Source: Acidobacteriota bacterium (GTDB lineage: Bacteria > Acidobacteriota > Terriglobia > Terriglobales > Acidobacteriaceae). From it: a stretch of DNA of 39,106 bases. The translations under genes were made by a program, and so were the position numbers. The stretch spans positions 1 through 39,106 of the forward strand of contig JAFDVW010000022.1 in NCBI GenBank assembly GCA_018268755.1, read 5' to 3'. This document shows positions 25,222-32,153 of the stretch, piece by piece (positions within the stretch are counted from its first letter, which is position 1; each line of letters starts with the position of its first letter). Under the pieces are notes generated by a model. That model was given only the letters and a program-made list of their open reading frames with translations. It was not told where the DNA came from and did no database searches.

Positions 25222-25586
25222 GGCGGGTGGCGCACCTTTTGAACTTTCTCCCTCATCGCTGGATCTAAATCCTCAGGGTGCCCTACCCTTTCGCGTTTTT
25301 TGCGAAAGGGTGGGCCCGGTTGAGATACCTTCCCATTCTGGAGCCAAGAGGAACCTCTCCGCGTTCCTCTCGGCCGCTTCGTATCGTTCCGGCGCAGAGT
25401 CCTCCCATGACCCATGTATTTGCGTAGTTACTACGGGGCGGGTGGAGAATGGCGAAGTTAAAGATACGAAACGGTGGCCTAAGTGAACGTGGTAGGACCC
25501 ACCCTTCGCAAAGAACGCGAAGGGTAGGGCACCCCAATCCTTGCTGCAGTGTTCTATACTTCGGCCCGAAGGGTGCGCCACCCGCC
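25222..25586. mobile_element. Nested inverted-repeat element D
   Basis: The outer arms are GGCGGGTGGCGCACC (25222-25236) and its perfect 15-bp inverse (25572-25586). Inner arms of about 41 bp, gggtgccctaccctttcg… (25276-25317) and its inverse (25495-25535), each contain their own hairpin (ccctttcgcg…gcgaaaggg). The outer terminus shares GGCGGGTGGC with copies A-C. No convincing gene lies in 25072-25630. A 36-codon frame at 25082-25192 was considered and not accepted. Confidence 0.65.
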
Positions 25587-25633
25587 GGCCTGGATACATC
25601 TTGTCGGGCGTTACGTTTGGACCCAACAGGTAG

Positions 25634-25765
25634 GTTCTGGCAGTTCGCAACTGGGACTCCAAGAATACCGATAGCGCAATCGGATTCATCCTGCGCAAGG
25701 AATACAAGCTGGTGCCCACCAGCACAGTCAAGGCCTTTCAGAAGAACACGAAAGGGGGATACTGA
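25634..25765 (+). pseudogene. Short C-terminal toxin-tip-like remnant
   Basis: After an in-frame stop at 25631-25633 the plus strand reads VLAVRNWDSKNTDSAIGFIL and then RKEYKLVPTSTVKAFQKNTK before GGY and a stop at 25763-25765. The stop overlaps the next gene's ATG by one base (TGATG), the usual mark of a translationally coupled pair. With no start and no body it is best read as the surviving end of an upstream gene cut off near element D. No enzymatic motif is recognised. Confidence 0.4.
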
Positions 25766-26316
25766 TGCTCCGTCTGCTCTTGCTGCTTCTCCTTACGGCT
25801 ACGACCGTTGCACAGAAGTCAACCGCGCCTTTTCTATTGGACACAAACAAGCCATACGTCTACTTGACCTTTGATCATGTTGGGGAAAGAACGCCCGTGT
25901 TTGAAGGCGAAAGCAGGCAGGGGGTATGGCTTCGATTCGTGAATAACTGCCGCATTCCTGTCACGATAGGATCGTTCGATCCGGGAAACCATGACCCAGG
26001 AACCGGCGTTCTCCATGAGGTTGTTACCATTCCCAAGCGTGGGAGCGGCGGAATCCCTGCATCTGCGGAAACCCGGTCAGAAGACAGCGGAAAGGCCCCC
26101 GAGGGTTACACGTCGGAGGTATACTCCCGCATGACCGTGCAGCCTGGTAAGAGTGTGTTGTTCAGTGTCCCGCTAGAGCACCTGTCGCCCAACTGGTATC
26201 TGCGGGTCCGTTTTTCGCTTGCAGTATCGTCCAGCAAGGTTGGAGACCAGCCATACAGCTACGCTGACTTTCGCTGGGACCAACTGCACGAGAAAGTGAC
26301 GAGCAGGAGCAAGTAA
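25765..26316 (+). CDS. Exported protein, candidate immunity protein
   Basis: A 183-residue protein with a signal peptide (MLRLLLLLLLTATTVAQKS) and a beta-rich mature part: YVYLTFDHVGERTPVFEGES, GVWLRFVNNCRIPVTIGSFD, MTVQPGKSVLFSVPLEHLSP and WYLRVRFSLAVSS. The pattern suggests an immunoglobulin-like or similar sandwich. The ATG overlaps the previous frame's stop by one base, so it was probably co-translated with the gene whose end survives upstream. Export would suit protection against a periplasmic toxin. No named family is recognised. Confidence 0.7.
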   Translation: MLRLLLLLLLTATTVAQKSTAPFLLDTNKPYVYLTFDHVGERTPVFEGESRQGVWLRFVNNCRIPVTIGSFDPGNHDPGTGVLHEVVTIPKRGSGGIPASAETRSEDSGKAPEGYTSEVYSRMTVQPGKSVLFSVPLEHLSPNWYLRVRFSLAVSSSKVGDQPYSYADFRWDQLHEKVTSRSK

Positions 26317-26370
26317 GTTTTTGCCCTGCCTCCCCGAGTAAGATTTCGGACGAAGGAAAGGGGAACAAAG

Positions 26371-26472
26371 ATGTCGGTGAGCAGGCACACGGAGGCGCAG
26401 ATCATCGGGGGCGCTGAAACAAGTGGAAGCGGGGCGCAAGGCGGAAGACGTGGCGCGAGAATTGGGAGTCGT
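26371..26472 (+). pseudogene. IS3-family orfA fragment 1
   Basis: An ATG with AGGAAAGGGG upstream begins MSVSRHTEAQIIG, the N-terminus of an IS3-type OrfA helix-turn-helix protein. A run of five G (26406-26411 area) shifts the frame. With one G removed it continues ALKQVEAGRKAEDVARELGV. The fragment then stops at a triplicated gagtcgt repeat just before the next gene. No orfB or terminal inverted repeats are seen nearby. Confidence 0.6.
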
Positions 26473-26484
26473 GAGTCGTGAGTC

Positions 26485-26880
26485 GTGAAACACCCCATCC
26501 TATTTGGTGTACTTCTCACTCTTTCGGTTGCTGTTCAGGCACAAACGCAGTTCGTTGGGCAGTGGCAAACGAGAACCAGCCCGGTCACGGGAAAGCCGAC
26601 GGTTACGGTGAATATTGCTGAAAAGGAAAACAGTCTTAACGGTACCGTCATTCTGGTGAATCCTGACGGTACCCAGCGTGAGTTGCCAATACTTAGTCCT
26701 GAAGTGGGGGGAAAGGAGTTGCAGTTTCACACTGACGACGAAGGGGCAACCTTTGATTGGAGGCTGACCCTCAAAAAGGGAAACCGAAGAGCGTTCCTGC
26801 ATGGCAGCGATAGGCGAGCTGCGAAGGGCGGCCAAGGCGGGGAAATGGTCATAGATGAGGAGGTCGTGAAGACGCCCTAG
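26485..26880 (+). CDS. Small exported protein of unknown function
   Basis: A 131-residue protein from a GTG at 26485. It has a signal peptide (KHPILFGVLLTLSVAVQAQT) and then a repeated-strand pattern (FVGQWQTRTSPVTGKPTVTV, NIAEKENSLNGTVILVNPDG, GATFDWRLTLKKGNRRAF) resembling small lipocalin-like or beta-barrel exported proteins. No clean ribosome-binding site is present because the start sits in a gtgagtc tandem repeat left at the end of the IS3 fragment, so the native 5' end may be lost. Function unknown. Confidence 0.6.
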   Translation: MKHPILFGVLLTLSVAVQAQTQFVGQWQTRTSPVTGKPTVTVNIAEKENSLNGTVILVNPDGTQRELPILSPEVGGKELQFHTDDEGATFDWRLTLKKGNRRAFLHGSDRRAAKGGQGGEMVIDEEVVKTP

Positions 26881-26889
26881 TTCTCGGAC

Positions 26890-27131
26890 GGCCGGTGGGC
26901 CACTTCTCCGGCCAGATCCATAAAAGCTTCCAGTTCGGGGTGCCCCATTTCTCGCGTCTTTTGCGAGAAGTGGGCTTAGGCATGAGCACAACATTAATCC
27001 ATCGGAGTAAGATCCGTTACTTCGAGTAAGGTCCCACGTTTGCCGAAAGCAGGCAAACATGGGGCACCCCAGGATGGTTGTTGTATGCTCCTCTCGCAAA
27101 GCGACCCCGGGGAAGATGTGGGCCACCCGCC
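26890..27131. mobile_element. GGCGGGTGGC-end element, copy C (hybrid left end)
   Basis: The right end TGGGCCACCCGCC (27119-27131) is the exact inverse of the family terminus. From the ttctcgcg hairpin (about 26950) onward the sequence matches copies A and B. The left end differs: it begins GGCCGGTGGGCCAC and shares ~55 bp (to ttcggggtgcc) with 30416-30470. The right end abuts the RHS 2 coding region and supplies its in-frame ATG. Confidence 0.65.
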
Positions 27132-28450
27132 AGGAGAGCTTAAACCAGCTGGTGAATGTGAAAAACCAGTTCACTGGTTTTGGCTATGATGCCGCCGGGA
27201 ATATGATTTCGAACGGTTCGAATTCATACACGTACGATGGGGAGGGCCGCCTCCTGACAGCGGGTGGCTATACTTATACGTATGATGGCGACGGACAGCG
27301 GGTGAAGAAGGCCAGCGGATCAACGGGCACGCTCTATTGGCCAGACACTGCGGGAAATACGCTCTCAGAGAGCAACCTGTCGGGCTCACTCCAGGAAGAA
27401 TATTTCTTTCTGAATGGGAAACGAGTCGCCCGCCGGGATGTGTCGAATGATGCGGTGCATTATTTCTTCCCCGACCATCTTGGCTCTACGAGCGTTATTA
27501 CCAACAGCACGGGCACGACGCTGGAGCAGGATTTGGACTATTTTCCCTACGGAGGGATTGCCTACGGAGCGCCGAGCGACCATTATCTATTCACCGGCAA
27601 AGAACGCGATGCCGAGTCCGGCCTGGATAACTTCGAGGCCCGCTACTACGGTTCTAGTTTGGGTAGATTCATGAGTCCTGATCCATTAGGTGGACATCAG
27701 GATGACCCGCAGCCACTGAACCGATACGCCTACGTCAGAAACAATCCACTGAATCTGACTGATCCAACCGGCCTCGACTTCAACCTCCAATGCACACAGA
27801 CGAAGGACAATGCCTCAACCTGCCAAAATGGTGTGCAGGGGACTACAACGACGGATGCGAACGGAAAATCAACCTTCAATGCAACTGTCATCAGCAACGA
27901 CAAAAACGGTAACTTGGTAGATCAGAATGGGAACCAGTACAACGCTACTGTGAGCGGTGCAGGTGTTTCCTTCAGTCAGGCGGGGAGCAATCAGTCCTCC
28001 ATGGGCACGTTTATCAACGGCTCCAACGCTACGACCATCCAGGGCTCGGGCGATCTTGGGGGATTCACTTTCAACTTCACATACAGTAACGCCAGATCAG
28101 GAGTCAATGCTGGAGGCACCTTCAGTTTCGGAGGGTCACCTGGACAAGCTGCTCAAGCTTTGATGAACGCGGGCTTCCAGAGTCAATTTATCGACGATCT
28201 TCTGAACCCTTTCCACGCTGGCGACCAGAATACAAGTGCATTCAACTTCAGAAGCCAAGGAGATCCCCAAACAGGAGCCGGTTCGGGTCACTTCATAGTG
28301 CGTCAGCCGGTCGTATCCGGCCGCTTCTACCGACTCCCCATTGCGAATGTGCCAACGAGGGGAGAGATGCACCTTGGCGAGCACAATGCTTACGGAAGCT
28401 GGGACGCGTTTAAGAGCCATACCGAAGAAGTGTGGCACTACTTATTCTGA
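27059..28450 (+). CDS. 5'-truncated RHS protein 2 with variable C-terminal tip
   Basis: The open frame of 463 residues starts at an ATG inside element copy C. Only residues from about 26 (ESLNQLVNVKNQFTGFGYDA) are RHS-derived. The YD-repeat and core region (residues ~38-241, to DPTGLDF) is near-identical at DNA level to RHS 1, including about 95 consecutive nearly unchanged bases around DHLGSTSVITNSTG. The tip (~242-463) opens with the shared TKDNASTCQ segment, then diverges and ends with HAGDQNTSAFNFRSQGDP and MHLGEHNAYGSWDAFKSHTE. No toxin family is recognised. A small membrane protein gene follows after 15 nt. Confidence 0.78.
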   Translation: MGHPRMVVVCSSRKATPGKMWATRQESLNQLVNVKNQFTGFGYDAAGNMISNGSNSYTYDGEGRLLTAGGYTYTYDGDGQRVKKASGSTGTLYWPDTAGNTLSESNLSGSLQEEYFFLNGKRVARRDVSNDAVHYFFPDHLGSTSVITNSTGTTLEQDLDYFPYGGIAYGAPSDHYLFTGKERDAESGLDNFEARYYGSSLGRFMSPDPLGGHQDDPQPLNRYAYVRNNPLNLTDPTGLDFNLQCTQTKDNASTCQNGVQGTTTTDANGKSTFNATVISNDKNGNLVDQNGNQYNATVSGAGVSFSQAGSNQSSMGTFINGSNATTIQGSGDLGGFTFNFTYSNARSGVNAGGTFSFGGSPGQAAQALMNAGFQSQFIDDLLNPFHAGDQNTSAFNFRSQGDPQTGAGSGHFIVRQPVVSGRFYRLPIANVPTRGEMHLGEHNAYGSWDAFKSHTEEVWHYLF

Positions 28451-28465
28451 TATTAAACTGATGCG

Positions 28466-28750
28466 ATGTTCGACAAGCGCGTAGCAAACAGCTTCGGCGT
28501 AGCAAGTCTGCTGCTGTCGTTGTCCTTCTGGTTTGCTTTGCTCCCGAAGTCTGTTCCGGGGGTGCGACTGATCCATTGGGGAATCGGCATACACATGGCT
28601 CTCTGGGGAGTTGCGTTTCTCTTGTCGCTGGTTCCGATCCTGAAAGGCTCTCGATGGTGGATCGTGGCAATGATCCTACCGTTCCTGAATCTTATTTTCC
28701 TAGTTCTCGTCATCGGTGTTGGGGAGTGGATGGCCTCCAGACCAGGCTGA
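28466..28750 (+). CDS. Small membrane protein, candidate RHS immunity protein
   Basis: A 94-residue protein with three hydrophobic segments: SFGVASLLLSLSFWFALLP (~9-27), WGIGIHMALWGVAFLLSLVP (~38-57) and WWIVAMILPFLNLIFLVLVI (~64-83), ending in a short polar tail. It starts 15 nt after the RHS 2 stop on the same strand. Position suggests it protects against the RHS 2 tip at the inner membrane. No family is recognised, so this rests on context alone. Confidence 0.6.
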   Translation: MFDKRVANSFGVASLLLSLSFWFALLPKSVPGVRLIHWGIGIHMALWGVAFLLSLVPILKGSRWWIVAMILPFLNLIFLVLVIGVGEWMASRPG

Positions 28751-28777
28751 CGCTGGCAATTGCGATTGGAGAGTGAA

Positions 28778-29269
28778 ATGAGCTACAGAAAAGCTGGTCT
28801 CGTGATGCTCGGACTTTTGCTCATGGCTGCTGGCCAGTTGCTAGCGCAAGAGACTTCCACACCGGAAGAGCGAGCGCGATGGGCTGAGATCACACACAAA
28901 CTGGAGAGCAATCCTCTCGACGAGGGCACGGTCAAGGATGGCGAATGGGCACTCAATCGGCTGAGTGAAGTCCACGACATTCATGTCCCCTTGTGTCCGG
29001 CCCTCCTGGGGGAATTTAACGATCCGAAGTACAAATACAGGCACGAGATCACGCGGCAGTACATGCTGGCCAGCGGCGCGTTCCTGATCGAGAATCCAGA
29101 CAAAGCAGCCGATACGAAGGCGGTGAATCTTGCTGCTGTGGAAAGCGTGCTGAAGACCTACCAGGGCATCCTGCAACAGAAACCAGACGCAAAGGCAAAA
29201 GCCCTCGACGACCTGCTAAAGAAACAGAGCCAGGGGAAACTCAAGGACGCTCTCAAGCCGTGTCCCTGA
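28778..29269 (+). CDS. Exported helical protein of unknown function
   Basis: A 163-residue protein from the ATG at 28778, with GGAG at 28768-28771. A TTG six codons earlier lacks such a site. The signal peptide is SYRKAGLVMLGLLLMAAGQL followed by LAQE. The mature part is mostly alpha-helical and charged (PEERARWAEITHKLESNPLD; AVESVLKTYQGILQQKPDAK), with two Cys residues, one in VPLCPALLGEF and one near the end. It follows the membrane gene by 27 nt and may belong to the same unit. Function unknown. Confidence 0.68.
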   Translation: MSYRKAGLVMLGLLLMAAGQLLAQETSTPEERARWAEITHKLESNPLDEGTVKDGEWALNRLSEVHDIHVPLCPALLGEFNDPKYKYRHEITRQYMLASGAFLIENPDKAADTKAVNLAAVESVLKTYQGILQQKPDAKAKALDDLLKKQSQGKLKDALKPCP

Positions 29270-29820
29270 TCGAACCCGGCAGCAGAATACCTGCGTTGGC
29301 GTTCCTAGGCGGGCTGGGGCTGCGATCCGGGAGCGGGTGAGGGTCAGGGGGGTGCTCTGGTTCTTCTGGGGCCGTCCCTGGGAATTTTTTCTTTAGCCGC
29401 GCTTTGGTTCCTGGCCGCGCCGGGGTGTGGCGCGGCATTGGCTGTTGGGGGTGAGCCGCCGATCCGCGCCGTGGTTCCGATCCGGTGAGTGTGGCGATCC
29501 TGCCACGGCCAGGAGCGACGATCCGGGTGAGGTTCTGGGGTTCGGAGCGGGGTTACTGTGCGGTATCGGGGGAAGTCAAAAGCGCGCTGCCTTCGGCATC
29601 GGGTGGAGGGGTGACACGTCACCCCGGAACGGGAGCTGCACAGCAACCTGCGGTTGCTGTCGGTGAACTTGCAGAAAGCAAAGTGGTTCTCCGTTTCGCA
29701 GCGCCGTAGAGCGCTGGCGCGGCGCTTGCGAGCGCTGGAAAAGTTGCTGCGCGTCCGGCGCGACACCGGTTCACTGGCAGCGGTGACTCCCCTTTTTTCG
29801 CTGGAGAGAGTACCGAGCGC
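29270..29820. other. Gene-poor G-rich stretch
   Basis: About 550 bp of strongly strand-biased, G-rich sequence on the plus strand. Several overlapping frames stay open because of the composition, including 29485-29709 (+). None shows a recognisable domain, ribosome-binding site or codon pattern. Basic helical text near 29640-29770 (RRRALARRLRALEKLL) may be an old gene fragment. I assign no function. Confidence 0.4.
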
Positions 29821-29823
29821 GGG

Positions 29824-29970
29824 CACGGAGGCGCAGATCATCGGGGGCGCTGAAACAAGTGGAAGCGGGGCGCAAGGCAGAAGACGTGGCGCGGGAAGTG
29901 CGGTTGTCGAAGCACACCATCTATGCCTGGAAGGCGAAGTACGGCGGGATGGATGTAAGCGAGGCGCAGG
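29824..29970 (+). pseudogene. IS3-family orfA fragment 2
   Basis: Reads TEAQIIG, then with one G of the five-G run removed, ALKQVEAGRKAEDVAREVRL and SKHTIYAWKAKYGGMDVSEA, the OrfA helix-turn-helix and linker of IS3-type transposases. The first ~54 bp are essentially identical to the fragment at 26388-26441 and share the same extra G. The sequence ends without orfB. Terminal inverted repeats were not found. Confidence 0.65.
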
Positions 29971-30101
29971 AAGCCATACCTTTGCTTGCGGCTGAATTTG
30001 ACCTTGTACAGCCTGGCGCAATTGCTAGCAACACAATAACAAGTGCAATTCTCATAAACAAATTCCTCCTGTTGATGCAGTCACTTCGTCGAAATAGACA
30101 A

Positions 30102-30415
30102 TTAGGAACTGAAAGTATTGTTGACCTTCTCTCGAATGCCTTTCCCTCGCGCCGGTTTCAAATACCGCATGGTTGATTCCAGGTCCTTGTGTCCCAGCCA
30201 CATTTGAACGGTTCTGAGGTCAACCCCAGCTTGCAAATGCTTGGTTGCGAATGTCGCCCGAAATTTGTGAAGGAAGAAATCATCGGGATTGAGGCCTGCT
30301 CGTTCCGCGACCGCTTTGCAAAGTTCCAGGAGCTGAGTGCGATGCTTGCGGGGATTGCCTTTTCTTGTTGCGAACACAAAGGGAGAACCGTTCTTTTTCC
30401 TTGCGTGGTCCTTCA
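30102..30415 (-). pseudogene. Tyrosine recombinase (integrase) C-terminal remnant
   Basis: The minus strand reads LKDHARKKNGSPFVFATRKG and continues to HKFRATFATKHLQAGVDLRT, VQMWLGHKDLESTMRYLKPA and a stop. These are the H-x-x-R (HKFR), WLGH and catalytic Tyr (MRYLKP) boxes of phage-type integrases, so the C-terminal catalytic end is complete. The N-terminal DNA-binding domains and first catalytic Arg are gone. The frame enters a repeat at 30416. A GTG at 30377 could give a 91-residue peptide. It lies about 340 bp from the 3' end of tRNA-Leu(CAG), a usual integrase target. Confidence 0.75.
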
Positions 30416-30751
30416 GGCCGGTGGACCACTTCTCCGGCCAGATCCATAAAAGCTTTCAGTTCGGGGTGCCTCGCTTCTCGCGTAATTTTTGCGAGAAGTG
30501 GGATTTATCCATGAGCCCAACTTTAGAATGGATCAGGCGAGGTTCTTTCCTAGCAAGGTCCCACCCTTCGACTCCGCTCATCTGGGTGGACGTAGGGATC
30601 CTTCGACTTCGTCCATGCTTCGCGAAGCGAAGCATGGAACTTCGCTCAGGATGACAGAGGACGAGGTGGATAGCAGACAGAGGAGAAGCGGAAAAACGCC
30701 GGTTCTGCCCGCCCGTGACCTTCCCCGTTTCACGGACTTTATACTTTGGAA
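30416..30751. repeat. Repeat block beside tRNA-Leu(CAG)
   Basis: The first ~55 bp (GGCCGGTGGACCAC…cggggtgcc) match the left end of element copy C. From about 30466 to the tRNA the block parallels 19250-19534: the ttctcgcg hairpin, 'ggatttatccatgagcccaac', the cgtagggatccttcgacttcg block and 'gatgacagaggacgaggtgg'. Compared with the other copy it has a short extra insert near 30567-30578. No gene is seen. Confidence 0.7.
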
Positions 30752-30838
30752 TGGTGCCGAAGAAGGGACTCGAACCCCCACACCCTTGCGGGTACATGGA
30801 CCTGAACCATGCGCGTCTGCCAATTCCGCCACTTCGGC
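30752..30838 (-). tRNA. tRNA-Leu (anticodon CAG)
   Basis: The reverse strand folds as an 87-nt class II tRNA. The acceptor stem is GCCGAAG/CTTCGGC with discriminator A and an encoded CCA. The anticodon stem is CATGG/CCATG with loop TTCAGGT giving anticodon CAG. It has a long variable arm (ACCCGCAAGGGT) and the T-arm GGTTCGAGTCC. Its last 13 nt are duplicated at 19522-19534. Confidence 0.97.
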
Positions 30839-30970
30839 AAGTGACTGGCGCGGCCGTATTCTCTGCCGCGTCCACAGGATAGGGACAACCTTTTTATTCT
30901 CGCTGAGCGCGGCCCGGCTGTCAAACCGGCGGGCCAGTCTTGCCTCAGTTTGAATCAGAACCTAAACGTT

Positions 30971-31064
30971 TTGTCATTCCGAGTCGCGTATTCTGCGGCG
31001 AGGAATCTGCTTCTGTAGAGAACAGCGGATTCCTCGGGCGATAAAACTGCCCTCGGAATGACAA
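30971..31064. repeat. Nested palindromic intergenic repeat
   Basis: An outer perfect 13-bp inverted repeat TTGTCATTCCGAG (30971-30983 / 31052-31064) encloses an inner 9-bp one, CGAGGAATC (30999-31007 / 31028-31036). It is a REP/BIME-like unit between tRNA-Leu and the OsmC gene. No gene is seen in 30839-31137. Confidence 0.75.
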
Positions 31065-31137
31065 GGGTATTTAGAGCCAGCTGTAAACCGGAAACCAGAA
31101 ACCCAAAATCAGAAATCTGAAACCGGAAATTTCAAAA

Positions 31138-31563
31138 CTACCCTTCCAGTTTGGCGCTCATGGTGATCTTTGCGTTCAGCACCTTGGAAACCGGGCAGCC
31201 GGCCTTGGCGGCCTCCGCCAACTTCTCGAAGGTGGCGGCATCGGCGCCGGGAATGCGGGCCACGACGTCCAGATGGCTGGCGGTGATGGTCCAGCCTGAA
31301 TCCAGCTTTTCAAAGCTCAGAGTCGCGCTGGTGCTGATGCTCTCCGGGGTCAGGTTGGCGCCGCCGAGCTGGGCGGAAAGCGCCATAGAGAAGCAGCCCG
31401 CATGGGCGGCCGCGATCAGCTCTTCCGGATTGGTGCCCGGCGAGTCCTCAAAGCGGGTCTTGAATGAGTAGGGGGTATTGGAAAGCACGCCGCCGGGGGC
31501 GGAAATGGTGCCTTTGCCGTCTTTGAGCGAACCCTGCCACACTGCGCTGGCCTTGCGTTGCAT
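31138..31563 (-). CDS. osmC: OsmC-family peroxiredoxin
   Basis: A thiol peroxidase that reduces organic hydroperoxides. The 141 residues match OsmC length. The two redox cysteines are visible: Cys57 in AAAHAGCFSM and Cys123 in AKAGCPVSKVL. The N-terminal AVWQGSLKDGKGTISAPGG and the FEDSPGTNPEELIAAA helix also fit the family. It is cytoplasmic, with a ribosome-binding site (aggag on the minus strand, near 31568-31572). Within the OsmC/Ohr superfamily, the YSFKTRFEDSPGTNPEEL segment favours OsmC over Ohr. Confidence 0.93.
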   Translation of the reverse strand: MQRKASAVWQGSLKDGKGTISAPGGVLSNTPYSFKTRFEDSPGTNPEELIAAAHAGCFSMALSAQLGGANLTPESISTSATLSFEKLDSGWTITASHLDVVARIPGADAATFEKLAEAAKAGCPVSKVLNAKITMSAKLEG

Positions 31564-31869
31564 GAAGCTTCTCCTGAAATAGATTTGCGGTCCCCCTATT
31601 GTAGACGGAGAGCGGTGGCCGTGTCAGGGGAGCGCGCAGAAACGACTTTTTACCACGGAGGGCACAGAGAACGCAGAGGAAAACGAGAAATCTTCAATCG
31701 CAAAGGAAGCAGAGAGAGCAGAGTTGTTCCGGCGGTCGAGCTGCGCGACTGGACAGCCGGGGCGGCTGTCCCTACGTGAGCGGATTGGAATGTGCGATAT
31801 TTCAGTTTTTCCCTCGGCGTACCCAGCAGCGTCCTCTGCGGTTTAAGGTTTTGCCTTTTCGCCTGCCGC
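31564..31869. other. Intergenic region with hairpin repeats
   Basis: No gene is seen. It contains an arm of the caccacggaggcacagag family (about 31651-31682) and a perfect 8-bp hairpin, GGACAGCC-ggggc-GGCTGTCC (31751-31771), of a type common in acidobacterial intergenic DNA. The hairpin has no following T-run on either strand. Confidence 0.5.
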
Positions 31870-32058
31870 TCAGTAGAAGTCTGAGCAGCTCAGGAAGAAG
31901 CCGCACAGCTTGCAGCGCATCTTGCAGCTCCGGCCGCTCAGCTCGGTCGAGCAATTGGGGCAGAACTGCGAGGCGTAGACGGGGCGCGGCGGGGTTACGG
32001 GCGCCGGTTCCGTTGGCGGGCGAGTATTGCGAATAGGCTCCTGCGGCATGGTCCTCAT
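31870..32058 (-). CDS. Small zinc-ribbon protein
   Basis: A 62-residue protein, MRTMPQEPIRNTRPPTEPAP… The Pro-rich N-terminal half is probably unstructured. The second half carries a four-cysteine ribbon, CPNCSTELSGRSCKMRCKLC, followed by GFFLSCSDFY, so Cys pairs in CxxC and CxxC spacing plus two extra Cys could bind zinc. Two starts are possible, 32058 and 32049; the second has GAGG close upstream. It diverges from the MBL/rhodanese gene. The function is not known. Confidence 0.65.
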   Translation of the reverse strand: MRTMPQEPIRNTRPPTEPAPVTPPRPVYASQFCPNCSTELSGRSCKMRCKLCGFFLSCSDFY

Positions 32059-32153
32059 TATGGCAAACCCGGATGTTGAAAAGATTGGCAAGAGAGTATC
32101 ATGGGTCAGATTCTGGCAGGAGGGAGATTCGGGCCGCCCCGAACGCCGCTTCC

